In this document: positions 52,075-60,511 of the stretch, piece by piece
How positions within the stretch are numbered: position 1 is the first letter of the stretch
Layout: every line of letters starts with the position of its first letter
From: an uncultured Collinsella sp.
Lineage (GTDB): Bacteria; Actinomycetota; Coriobacteriia; Coriobacteriales; Coriobacteriaceae
Length of the DNA: 64,000 nucleotides
Direction: 5' to 3'
Assembly: GCA_900542945.1 (NCBI GenBank)
Contig: UQPI01000001.1
Span: 14,720 to 78,719 of the forward strand
Made by a program: the position numbers and the translations under genes
The notes under the pieces: generated by a model
What the model was told of the DNA's origin: nothing
Database searches by the model: none
The model's input: the letters and a program-made list of their open reading frames with translations, nothing else

Positions 52075-54957
52075 ATGACGCTACTGTATTTCCTTACCCT
52101 GTTTCCGCTGGTACCGGCGCTGGGCATGCTGCTTGCGCGCGGTGACCGAGCCCGCGACGCGGTGGGGCTCATAGGCTCCGGCATCATTATGGCGGTGACG
52201 GTTGTAGTCGCCGTCATGTTTTTTGGCACGGGTCCGCAGAGCTTCGAGGTGGCACCGGGCACCTCGCACATGCTCTCCGTCATCAGCTCCGTCATCGACG
52301 TCATCCTGTGCGCCGTCATCCTGTACAACGCGTACAAATATAGGAACGCGCTCACCACGGTGCTCGGCATAATCCAGCTGGTGGGCTCGCTCGCCTTTGC
52401 AGCCATGACGCTGCCCGCGGCCGAAGCCGTCACGGCGACGCCGCTCTACCTAGACTACATGAGCGTGATTATGGTCCTCGCCGTCGGCATCGTCGGCAGT
52501 CTGATCTGCGTGTATGCCTTGGGCTACATGAAGGACTTCCAGGCGCACGACGAGCACGAGGCAGCGCTGCGCGGGCAGACCGCGCCCGACCGTCGCCCGC
52601 AGTTCCTGGCGCTTATGTTCCTGTTCCTCTCGGCCATGTTCGTCATCGTGACGAGCGATAACCTGGAGTGGCTGTTCTGCGGTTGGGAAATCACCACCGT
52701 GTGCTCGTTCCTTATGATTGGCTACACGCGCACGCCCGAGGCCATTAAAAACGCCTTCACCCAGATCATCCTCAACATGCTGGGCGGCATCGCGTTTTTG
52801 GCGGGGCTTATGTTCTTGCACGTTAACGGCATGCCGCTGACCATCTCGGGCATGATCGATCTTGCCGGCGCTGGTACCGCGCAATCTGCGCTACTGGTGA
52901 TGCCAGTCGTCCTGCTGTCGCTTGCCGCGCTCACCAAGGCCGCGCAGATGCCGTTCCATACCTGGCTGCTCGGTGCTATGGTTGCCCCCACTCCTACGAG
53001 CGCCCTGCTGCACTCGTCCACCATGGTCAAGGCCGGCGTGTTCCTGATGGTCAAGCTGAGCCCGCTTTATGCCATCTATCCCGTGACCGGCTTCATGGTC
53101 ACGAGTGTGGGCGCCATCACGTTTTTGCTCGCTGCCCTCATGGCCATCTCGCAGAGCAATGCAAAACGCGTGCTTGCGTACTCCACTATCTCCAACTTGG
53201 GCCTGATCAGCGCCTGCCTGGGCGTCGGTGCGCCCGAGGCCGTCTGGGCTGCCATCTTCCTAATCCTGTTCCACACGGTGGCAAAGTCGCTGCTATTCCT
53301 GTGTGTGGGCACGGCCGAGCATCATATCGGCAGCCGCAATATCGAGGACATGGACGGTATGTTCAGCCGTATGCCGCACCTGACGCGCCTGATGATGCTG
53401 GGCATTATGGGCATGTTCGTGGCCCCTTTTGGCATGCTCGTGTCCAAGTGGGGCGCCCTGGTGGCGTTTGCGCAGACCGGCAACGTGCTCATGATCATGG
53501 TGCTTGCCTTTGGCTCGGCCGCGACGTTCTTCTTCTGGGGCAAGTGGCTTGCCAAGCTTTCGGGCGTCGACCCCACGGCTCAAAACGTTGAAGTCAATGT
53601 CCATAAGACCGAATGGATGGCGCTCAACACCATCGCCGCGCTGCTGATTCTGTGCTGCGTGGCGTTCCCGGTTATCTCGAGCGGTCTGGTGTCGCCTTGC
53701 CTGGCCATGGTGTTTGGCCGCGTGCCGTACGTTATTGGCAAGGACTCCATGTATCTGATGGTGGTTATCGTGGCGTTTATCGCCGTGGTGCTGCTGACTT
53801 CATTCCGCGTGAGCAACAAACCGCACGTAAACGTATATCTTTCGGGCGTGGGAACCGACAAATATCGCCATTTCCGCGGCTCGATGGGACGCGAGGTGAA
53901 GGCCGAAAAGCGCAATTGGTACTCGGAGGACGCCCTTGGCGAGAAGCGTATTGGCCCCGCGGGCAGCGTCGTGTGCTGCAGCATTATCTTGTTTGCGCTG
54001 CTGTGTTGCGCGTGGATTGGGCCCGAGCGGCTTGCCATGAGCGCGCCCTCGGTGCTGCGCGGCAAGTATTTCGAAGGCTCGGGTGTCGTGGGTATTTTTA
54101 TTGGCACCGTGGTGTTTGCCCTGCTGGCGCCGCTTGTGGGCGGCCTGATCGACGGTCTTGACCGTAAGCTTTCGGCCCGCATGCAGGGCCGCGTGGGCCC
54201 GCGCTTGCTGCAGCCCTTCTACGACGTTGCCAAGCTGCTGCGCAAGGCTCCTGCCAGCGTAAACACCATGGACGATACCTACATGGCGTGCGCGCTCATC
54301 TTTACCGTGGTGGGCGGCGGCATCTTTGTGTCGGGCTCTAACACGCTGCTGTGCGCCTTCATGGTTACGCTCGCTGCAATCTTTGTGGTGCTGGCGTCCG
54401 CCTCGACGCAAAGCCCGTTTGCGCAGGTCGGCGCGGACCGCGAGCTGCTGCAGGTCATGAGTTACGAGCCCGCCGTTCTGCTGATGAGCGTGGGCCTGTA
54501 CCTTGCCACCGATAGCTTCGACTCCATCGCCGTAACGGGGCAGTCGGCCCCCATCATCGTGTACAGCGCGCCCATTTTCCTTGCGCTGCTCGCGGTGCTT
54601 ACCATCAAGCTGCGCAAGTCGCCGTTCGATCTTTCGTACTCGCATCACGCGCATCAGGAGATCGTCCAGGGCGTCGCCACCGAGATGAGCGGCGGCACGC
54701 TGGCCAAGATGACCCTTATGCACTGGTGCGAGACCGTGCTGTTTTTGATGTGGGTGGGCATGTTCTTTGTCTGGGACAACCCGGTGAGCTGGGTCGTAGC
54801 CCTGGTCGTGATGGCCGCGACGTATTTTGTCGAGGTGCTGATCGATAACACCTTCGCCCGTAGCACCTGGCGCAGCTGCTTTAAGCTCGGCTGGGGCGTG
54901 GCGCTGGTGTTTGGCCTGCTCAACCTTATGCCCATCCTCGTCGACGTGTTTATTTAG
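52075..54957 (+). CDS. Ech hydrogenase EchA-EchB fusion (NuoL/MrpA-like plus NuoH-like)
   Basis: The 960-residue membrane protein joins two subunits that are normally separate. Residues 1-590 are a proton-pumping antiporter-type subunit with about 14 membrane spans (FCGWEITTVCSFLMIGYTR, KAAQMPFHTWLLGAMVAPTP, LLHSSTMVKAGVFL). After about residue 668 comes the NuoH/EchB quinone-site-like subunit (LIDGLDRKLSARMQGRVGPR, PFDLSYSHHAHQEIVQG). GGGGAG precedes the ATG at 52075; the frame is open from 52042. It anchors the hydrogenase and should couple ferredoxin-driven H2 release to ion transport. Confidence 0.9.
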   Translation: MTLLYFLTLFPLVPALGMLLARGDRARDAVGLIGSGIIMAVTVVVAVMFFGTGPQSFEVAPGTSHMLSVISSVIDVILCAVILYNAYKYRNALTTVLGIIQLVGSLAFAAMTLPAAEAVTATPLYLDYMSVIMVLAVGIVGSLICVYALGYMKDFQAHDEHEAALRGQTAPDRRPQFLALMFLFLSAMFVIVTSDNLEWLFCGWEITTVCSFLMIGYTRTPEAIKNAFTQIILNMLGGIAFLAGLMFLHVNGMPLTISGMIDLAGAGTAQSALLVMPVVLLSLAALTKAAQMPFHTWLLGAMVAPTPTSALLHSSTMVKAGVFLMVKLSPLYAIYPVTGFMVTSVGAITFLLAALMAISQSNAKRVLAYSTISNLGLISACLGVGAPEAVWAAIFLILFHTVAKSLLFLCVGTAEHHIGSRNIEDMDGMFSRMPHLTRLMMLGIMGMFVAPFGMLVSKWGALVAFAQTGNVLMIMVLAFGSAATFFFWGKWLAKLSGVDPTAQNVEVNVHKTEWMALNTIAALLILCCVAFPVISSGLVSPCLAMVFGRVPYVIGKDSMYLMVVIVAFIAVVLLTSFRVSNKPHVNVYLSGVGTDKYRHFRGSMGREVKAEKRNWYSEDALGEKRIGPAGSVVCCSIILFALLCCAWIGPERLAMSAPSVLRGKYFEGSGVVGIFIGTVVFALLAPLVGGLIDGLDRKLSARMQGRVGPRLLQPFYDVAKLLRKAPASVNTMDDTYMACALIFTVVGGGIFVSGSNTLLCAFMVTLAAIFVVLASASTQSPFAQVGADRELLQVMSYEPAVLLMSVGLYLATDSFDSIAVTGQSAPIIVYSAPIFLALLAVLTIKLRKSPFDLSYSHHAHQEIVQGVATEMSGGTLAKMTLMHWCETVLFLMWVGMFFVWDNPVSWVVALVVMAATYFVEVLIDNTFARSTWRSCFKLGWGVALVFGLLNLMPILVDVFI

Positions 54958-54969
54958 GAGGCGGCATCC

Positions 54970-55596
54970 ATGGATCATAAAATGTCGCGCTCGCCGTGGG
55001 TTATTCATTACGACGGCTCGAGTTGCAACGGATGCGATATCGAGGTGCTGGCCTCGCTCACGCCACTGTTCGATGCGGAGCGCTTTGGCGTGGTCAATAC
55101 CGGCAACCCCAAGCATGCGGATATCTTTTTGGTGACGGGTTCGGTCAATGCTCAGAACCTGCCTGTCGTGCGCCAGATTTACAACCAGATGCTCGAGCCC
55201 AAGTGCGTGGTGGCCTGCGGTATCTGCGCGTGCTCGGGCGGTGTGTTTCGCGATGCCTACAACGTGATCGGCGGCGTGGATCGCGCGATTCCCGTGGACG
55301 TGTACGCGCCCGGGTGCGCTATTCGCCCCGAAACGGTGATCGATGCCATCGTGGAGGCGTGCGGCATCCTGGACCAGAAGGAGGCCGTGATGCGCGCCGG
55401 CGGCGATCCGCTCACCGTGGGCGGTGCCGCAACCTGGGACGGCGGCGTTGGGCTGGGCGAGGACGGGTTTGTGGCTGCGGGGGCCGGGGCTGACGGTGCC
55501 GGTGACACGCCCGCCGCGTCGCCCGCCGCGCCCGTCGCTGGCGACGCGCCTGCTGGGACGCCCACCGCACCCGCCGCTGCAAAGGAGGCCGAGTAA
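54970..55596 (+). CDS. echC: Ech hydrogenase small subunit (EchC, NuoB-like)
   Basis: The 208-residue subunit carries the proximal [4Fe-4S] cluster: SSCNGCDIEVLASL, later VACGICACSGG and APGCAIRP. The last 50 residues are a low-complexity Ala/Pro/Gly tail not found in standard EchC. AGGAGG precedes the start. The stop and the next start share one base (TAATG). Confidence 0.93.
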   Translation: MDHKMSRSPWVIHYDGSSCNGCDIEVLASLTPLFDAERFGVVNTGNPKHADIFLVTGSVNAQNLPVVRQIYNQMLEPKCVVACGICACSGGVFRDAYNVIGGVDRAIPVDVYAPGCAIRPETVIDAIVEACGILDQKEAVMRAGGDPLTVGGAATWDGGVGLGEDGFVAAGAGADGAGDTPAASPAAPVAGDAPAGTPTAPAAAKEAE

Positions 55597-56315
55597 TGCA
55601 AAAGGCAATCTATACCACCGTCGGGATCGACGAGCTCCTGTCGCATGTCCAGGCGCTCAAGGGCGTCGGCGCGCGCTTTGTGCAAATGCACGCCGAGCGC
55701 AATGTCGACGACGGCACGTATCGTCTGGTCTATACGTTTATCAACGTTCATGCTGCTCAGGAGCATATTGCGCAGGACGGCAGCTATGCGATTGAGAACC
55801 TGGTAGTCGAGGGAATCGACCGGTACCAGGAGATTCCGTCCATCAGCTCGTATTATCCGGCGGTATTCCCGTTTGAAAATGAGGTCCACGACCTATTCGG
55901 TCTTGCCATCACCGATATGCAGGTCGACTTTAAGGGCTTTTTCTACCAGGTCTCGACTGCCGAGCCCATGAGCGTTATCACGCCCGAGGTGAAGGCTGCG
56001 CGAGAGAAAGCCATGAAGGTCCGCGCGGCTGCCGAGGCCAAGGCGCGCAAGGCCGCTGCCGAGAAGGCCGCCGCGGCTGCGGCTGCTGCAGGGGAGGGCG
56101 TTGCGGGCGCCGGCGATGCCGCGGGCGCCGCCGTCGCTCGGCCCGCTGCGGCTGCCGGCTCCGATGCTCAGCATGACGAGGCCGCGGCCAAGGCCGCACT
56201 TAAAGCCGCCGAGATGGAGGCAAAGCTCGCCGCCATGGATCCCGAGAAAGCGGCCAAGGTCCGCGCGGCGCTTGCCGCCAAGGTCGTCCGCGACAAGCAG
56301 AAAAAGGAGGCGTAA
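55596..56315 (+). CDS. echD: Ech hydrogenase subunit EchD (NuoC-like)
   Basis: The 239-residue protein's first 130 residues match the NuoC/EchD 30-kDa family (YHI-type core here as AVFPFENEVHDLFGLAITDM, then FKGFFYQV). The last 110 residues are an Ala/Lys/Glu-rich helical tail, probably coiled coil, ending KKEA. The tail is unusual for the family and parallels the Ala-rich tail of EchC. GGAGG lies inside the echC end. Confidence 0.9.
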   Translation: MQKAIYTTVGIDELLSHVQALKGVGARFVQMHAERNVDDGTYRLVYTFINVHAAQEHIAQDGSYAIENLVVEGIDRYQEIPSISSYYPAVFPFENEVHDLFGLAITDMQVDFKGFFYQVSTAEPMSVITPEVKAAREKAMKVRAAAEAKARKAAAEKAAAAAAAAGEGVAGAGDAAGAAVARPAAAAGSDAQHDEAAAKAALKAAEMEAKLAAMDPEKAAKVRAALAAKVVRDKQKKEA

Positions 56316-56320
56316 GGTCC

Positions 56321-57409
56321 ATGGCACATCGCTCCGTTATTCCGTTTGGCCCGCAGCACCCGGTGCTGCCCGAGCCGCTTCATCTGGACCTGGTGATCGA
56401 GGACGACCGCGTTCTCGAGGCAATTCCGCAGATCGGCTTTGTGCACCGCGGACTCGAGAAGCTCACCGAAAAGCGCGACATGCATCAGTTTGGCTACATC
56501 GCCGAGCGCATCTGCGGCATCTGCGCCGTGGGCCACAGTTACGGCTATGCCAGCGCCTGCGAGCGCATGCTCGGCATCGAGGTGCCCGGGCGCGTGCAGT
56601 ATATCCGCACCATTTTGCACGAGCTTTCGCGCATTCACTCGCACCTGCTGTGGCTGGGCCTGCTCGCCGATGCCTTTGGCTTTGAGGCGCTGTTCTATCG
56701 TTCGTGGACCCTGCGCGAGCAGATTCTCAAGATCTTTGAGAGCACGTGCGGCGGCCGCGTGATTCTGTCGATCAATGAGATCGGCGGCCTTAAGCACGAT
56801 ATCGAGGACTCCGAGCTGGCGGGTATTGTCCAGACGCTCGATGCCATGCGTCCCGACTACGAGGCCCTGGTGCATACTTTTTTGGACGACGACAGCTGCG
56901 GCGAGCGCCTGCACGGCGTGGGCGTGATCAGCAAGAAGGACGCGCTGGATCTGTCGATGGTCGGCCCGTTCGGGCGCGCCTCGGGCGTGGACTATGACGT
57001 GCGCATGTTTGGCGACGGCGCCTATGCGGATCTGGCTGCGTTTGAGCCAATTGTCGCTACCGATGGCGACTGCTATGCCCGCTGCCAGGTGCGTTGCGCC
57101 GAGGTCACGCAGGCTATGGACATCATCAAGGAGCTTGTGGGCAAGATTCCGCACGACGGTATCGGTGGACGTACCAAGCTCACGCCGGCCGACGGCGCGC
57201 GCGGCGAGGTTGTGATTGAGCAGCCGCGCGGCGAGGCGTATTACTATGTGCGCGGCAACGGCACCAAGAACCTGGACCGTTTCCGCGTGCGCACGCCGAC
57301 GTCGCAAAACCTGGCGGGTCTGACGCATGCGCTGCAGGGCGTGCTCATTGCCAACGTGCCCATGATTATCCTGACCATCGACCCCTGCATTAGCTGCACG
57401 GAAAGGTAG
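56321..57409 (+). CDS. echE: Ech [NiFe] hydrogenase large subunit (EchE, NuoD-like)
   Basis: The 362-residue subunit holds the Ni-Fe site. Both CxxC pairs are present: ERICGICAVGHS near residue 65 and DPCISC at the extreme C-terminus. The site therefore looks intact, and no long cleavable tail follows. QHPVLPEPLHLDL and QIGFVHRGLEKL are typical group 4 sequence. AAAGGAGG precedes the start. Maturation (hyp) genes are not in this window. Confidence 0.95.
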   Translation: MAHRSVIPFGPQHPVLPEPLHLDLVIEDDRVLEAIPQIGFVHRGLEKLTEKRDMHQFGYIAERICGICAVGHSYGYASACERMLGIEVPGRVQYIRTILHELSRIHSHLLWLGLLADAFGFEALFYRSWTLREQILKIFESTCGGRVILSINEIGGLKHDIEDSELAGIVQTLDAMRPDYEALVHTFLDDDSCGERLHGVGVISKKDALDLSMVGPFGRASGVDYDVRMFGDGAYADLAAFEPIVATDGDCYARCQVRCAEVTQAMDIIKELVGKIPHDGIGGRTKLTPADGARGEVVIEQPRGEAYYYVRGNGTKNLDRFRVRTPTSQNLAGLTHALQGVLIANVPMIILTIDPCISCTER

Positions 57410-57416
57410 GCGCGGC

Positions 57417-57758
57417 ATGAGTTTGCTGACATTTGCCAAGACGGCCTTGGGCTCTATGGTCAAGCAGCCGGTCACGGTGTGCTATCCGCAGGAGGGGCTG
57501 ACGGCGCCCGAGCGCTTGCGCGGGCACATCGTCAACGACATGGACGTGTGCATTTGCTGCGGCATGTGTGCGCGCCGCTGCCCGGCGAGTGCGCTTGCGG
57601 TCGATCGCAAAGGCGGAATGTGGTCGATTGATCCGTATGCCTGCGTGGTGTGCGGCGAGTGCATCGAAAGCTGCCCCAAGCACTGCCTGACTATGGATAC
57701 CGCCCGCACTCCGGTTGCGGCGGACAAGACTCCCACGGTAGAAACCAAGCCGGAATAA
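57417..57758 (+). CDS. echF: Ech hydrogenase ferredoxin-like subunit (EchF, 2x[4Fe-4S])
   Basis: The 113-residue electron-entry subunit has two cluster motifs, CICCGMCARRCPASAL and CVVCGECIESCPKHCL. It passes electrons from reduced ferredoxin to EchC. It is the last gene of the ech unit and is followed by a strong hairpin. Confidence 0.94.
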   Translation: MSLLTFAKTALGSMVKQPVTVCYPQEGLTAPERLRGHIVNDMDVCICCGMCARRCPASALAVDRKGGMWSIDPYACVVCGECIESCPKHCLTMDTARTPVAADKTPTVETKPE

Positions 57759-57767
57759 CGCGAAGAC

Positions 57768-57816
57768 GGGCCGGTGGGGCAAAAATGCCCCACCGGCCCC
57801 GCGCGTGAACGCGCGG
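57768..57816 (+). terminator. Double hairpin at the end of the ech operon
   Basis: A perfect 14-base stem (GGGCCGGTGGGGCA and complement, AAAA loop) is followed by CCGCGCG / CGCGCGG. There is no U-run, so it may be an mRNA-stabilising or Rho-assisted end. Confidence 0.7.
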
Positions 57817-57830
57817 CTGAACCGCCGAGA

Positions 57831-57990
57831 ACAAAACTATGCCGGATTACGGGGCCAGATAGCGAACCTTCGACCATACAGAAAATCGCAAAAACAAAAC
57901 CGCAGGTAGACGAGCTGTCATCTTGCAGAAAACGCGGGTATGGATGGGGATCCTGAGTTTGGCCCCGTAATCCGGCATAGTTTTGAAATG
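57831..57990. repeat. Type A nested palindrome, copy A2
   Basis: Outer arms CAAAACTATGCCGGATTACG and near-complement. The core has GACCATAC, CCGCAGGTAGA and GGTATGG. The gap 57759-58543 holds A2, B2 and A3 in a row, with no gene seen. Confidence 0.82.
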
Positions 57991-58009
57991 CCGCCATATC
58001 CGTAACATC

Positions 58010-58310
58010 CCTTGATCTCCCATGGACAGAGGGAAACGGATCATTTTGGCCTTGCGAGGGCTGCCACGTGACCCGTCTGCCATGAAATGGGCCCATCTAC
58101 TACGTTTAAGCCGCTATCCTCAACCATGGCAAGTAATGCGAAATAAAAATCGCAGGTAGAACGCCTGCGATTTTGCATGAAAAGCGGGTATGGTCGGGGG
58201 TATCGAGTCAAACGTAGTAGATGGGCCGATTTCGTGGCGAGCGCTGTCAGCCGGTTTCCGCGGGTGGAAGAAAATGGATCATTTTGGTCCCGCGAGGCTT
58301 GCGGAGGCAC
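58010..58310. repeat. Type B nested palindrome, copy B2
   Basis: Arms GGGCCCATCTACTACGTTTA and complement surround a core hairpin AAAATCGCAGG...CCTGCGATTTT. Flanking direct repeats GGATCATTTTGG.C.TGCGAG correspond to those of B1. Confidence 0.8.
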
Positions 58311-58327
58311 TCGTGCAGGGCCGCCCG

Positions 58328-58490
58328 AACAAAACTATGCCGGTTTACTACGATGAATTCGACATTCCCGACCATGACTGCATTTTTCTAAATATTGCAA
58401 GCGTTCTACCTGCGGTTTTGTAAGCGCGCAATTTGCCGTGGTCGAAGGTGGGCGATTCATCGTAGTAAACCGACATAGTTTTGAAATGGC
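58328..58490. repeat. Type A nested palindrome, copy A3
   Basis: The outer CAAAACTATGCCGGTTTAC is the same as A1. The next segment is TACGATGAATTCG, complemented on the right by CGATTCATCGTA, where A1 has GGGGC. The core again has CTACCTGCGGTTTTG. Confidence 0.82.
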
Positions 58491-58543
58491 ATTAACTCGG
58501 TAGCAGCCATTTTGCTATGCCGGGGCGGTTGGCCGTTGGGTAA

Positions 58544-59173
58544 TTACCCTCGCAGGTAGGCGATGGCGATCTGCGTGCGGTTGCGCAGGCCCATTTTGGC
58601 CAGGATCGAGCTGATGTGATTGCGCACGGTGCCTTCGCCCATATAGGCGGTGGCAGCGATCTCCTTGTTGTCGAGGCCGCGGGCGATGAGCTCGGCGACT
58701 TCGAACTCGCGGTCGGTCAGGCTGACAAAGGCCGCGGGCCGGCGGAGGGTGCCCGACTCGACGCCCGTTCCGTCAAAATCGATGTCCTCGATTGCCCTGC
58801 CCTCGAGTACGCGCTTACCGTCCATAACCTGCGCCAACGCCGGTGGAATGGCGGCGACATCGGTTTTGATCAGATAGCCGCGGGCACCCAGTTTGAGCGC
58901 CGACACAATGTACTCGTCATCCGAGAATGTCGTCAGAAACACCACGCGCGCCGCAGGGTCGCGCTCAAGGATCTCGCGTGCCGCCGAAAGGCCGTCGCGC
59001 CCCGGCATCTGAATGTCGAGCAGTGCGATATCGGGCGTGTGTTCGGCATGGAGCGAAACCGCGTCGTTGCCGTTGGCGCCGGTGCCCACTACCTCGATCT
59101 GCGGCTGGGCGCCCAGGATAATCTTGAGCGAATCGACCACCAAGCGGTCGTCGTCGACAACAATGAGCCTCAT
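58544..59173 (-). CDS. NarL/LuxR-type response regulator
   Basis: The 209-residue regulator has a receiver domain with DDD near the start, the phosphorylation Asp in IALLDIQMPGRDGL and the Lys in YLIKTD. The C-terminal LuxR helix-turn-helix is LTDREFEVAELIARGLDNKE ... TVRNHISSILAKMGLRNRTQ. Its start overlaps the kinase stop (ATGA). The likely target is the divergent ABC-2 exporter at 60512, but no binding site was identified. Confidence 0.93.
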   Translation of the reverse strand: MRLIVVDDDRLVVDSLKIILGAQPQIEVVGTGANGNDAVSLHAEHTPDIALLDIQMPGRDGLSAAREILERDPAARVVFLTTFSDDEYIVSALKLGARGYLIKTDVAAIPPALAQVMDGKRVLEGRAIEDIDFDGTGVESGTLRRPAAFVSLTDREFEVAELIARGLDNKEIAATAYMGEGTVRNHISSILAKMGLRNRTQIAIAYLRG

Positions 59174-60315
59174 CGGTCCTCATCTCCTTGCTGTTTGGGA
59201 ACGGTGGCAAACACGCGCCAGCCGCCGGCGCCGGCACGCGGGCCGGCGGTGAAGGTGCCGCCAAGCGCCTCGATGCGCTCGTGCATAGAGGCGAGCCCCA
59301 TGCCCTCCGCGGCGCCGTGGCCGCTTGCTTGAACCCCGCCCGCGCCATCGTCGGTAACGATGAGCTGGTAAAACGACGGATGCTCCATGCAACGTACAGT
59401 GACAGCATGGGCGCAAGCGTGGCGCATGGTGTTGGAGAGCGCCTCGCGCAGGACCGCCGCAAAGCAGTTCGCGACGTTTGCGGGCGCATGTTCGGTCATA
59501 ACTTCAAGCTCAATCTGCGGGCCGCCGTCCGAGCGCGCGCCTTCAACAATGCGTTCGAGCTGCACGGAAAGGTCGACGGCGTTGTCGTTGAGCGCGTGGA
59601 CGCTGGCGCGCACGAGCTGGAGCGCCTCGTCAACGGTGTATTTGACGTCGGCGAAATCGGCGGCAACGCCGGGCTCGTTGGCATGGACCACGCGCAGGGC
59701 TTCGGTTTGAAGCGAAGCGCGCGTGAGCTGGTGGCCTACGTTATCGTGGATCTCGCGCGCGATGCGGGCGCGTTCGGCGAGCGTCGCGAGCTCGACTTCG
59801 TAGTCCTGGCGGTCGGCGAGGTCGCGGTTGCGTGCCTCGAGTGCCAGGGCGCGTTCTTGCAGCTTGTCGCGGGTGCGACGCATGCGTTCCTGTTCGCGCT
59901 CCAGCTGCGCGGTGCGCAGCGACAGCAACGTGGCGGCGACCGAAAGGATGGCGGTTAGCAACAGCGTTCGGGTGGTGAGCGCGCCGCAGCGAAGGTCCGT
60001 GGCAAGTGCGCAGGCAAACACGGAGCCAATTGCCAGCGCGGGCCAGATGCGTTCACGGCGCACGCGTCGCGCGATGTCATAGAGGGCGAGAGGTGCGAAC
60101 GGCACAAACGGCGGCACGAAGACAGCCGCGATGACGTAGGCGTAGCTGCCGGCCTCGCTGGCGCGACGGGCGCGTTCTCCCTGCGCGACCTCGGCCAGCG
60201 CGGCGATGACAACGCCAAGGCAAAACGCCGCGACCAGGCGAGCATCCACAGCAAGGCCCGTGGCGGCTGCGATGCAGCACGCCAGCACGATCGATTTGTC
60301 GAATAGCCTGTTCAT
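59170..60315 (-). CDS. Sensor histidine kinase (HisKA_3 type)
   Basis: The 381-residue membrane kinase has about five hydrophobic N-terminal segments, a coiled coil (residues 130-175), the phospho-acceptor ERARIAREIHDNVGHQL and an HATPase domain (LREALSNTMRHACAHA, LIVTDDGAGG, GMGLASMHERIEALGG). ATG at 60315 is chosen over upstream in-frame codons because a TACAAT box lies six bases before it. There is no ribosome site, so the mRNA may be leaderless. The signal sensed is unknown. Confidence 0.9.
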   Translation of the reverse strand: MNRLFDKSIVLACCIAAATGLAVDARLVAAFCLGVVIAALAEVAQGERARRASEAGSYAYVIAAVFVPPFVPFAPLALYDIARRVRRERIWPALAIGSVFACALATDLRCGALTTRTLLLTAILSVAATLLSLRTAQLEREQERMRRTRDKLQERALALEARNRDLADRQDYEVELATLAERARIAREIHDNVGHQLTRASLQTEALRVVHANEPGVAADFADVKYTVDEALQLVRASVHALNDNAVDLSVQLERIVEGARSDGGPQIELEVMTEHAPANVANCFAAVLREALSNTMRHACAHAVTVRCMEHPSFYQLIVTDDGAGGVQASGHGAAEGMGLASMHERIEALGGTFTAGPRAGAGGWRVFATVPKQQGDEDR

Positions 60316-60321
60316 ACGGGT

Positions 60322-60327
60322 ATTGTA
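60322..60327 (-). promoter_or_regulatory. Possible -10 box for a leaderless kinase mRNA
   Basis: TACAAT on the minus strand ends six bases before the ATG at 60315, which would place the transcription start at the start codon. Confidence 0.4.
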
Positions 60328-60511
60328 CGCGATGCCGCGCACGGGGGAGGCGCCACTCAAAGCAACCGTGACATTCCTCCCACGCGGCGGGGCGGTCGCG
60401 TCAGCAGGCTACGCGACCGCCCCGCACTCGTGACAAAGCTCACTGGTGCGCGCCGTCAGCTCCTGCGATGATGCAATCGTACCGGGCCGCAAGCAACAGA
60501 AGGGCCGCCTC

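Noticed and set aside
57831..58490. Short open frames inside the A/B palindromes as genes.
   Set aside because: They follow the inverted-repeat structure, have no ribosome sites and do not resemble proteins.
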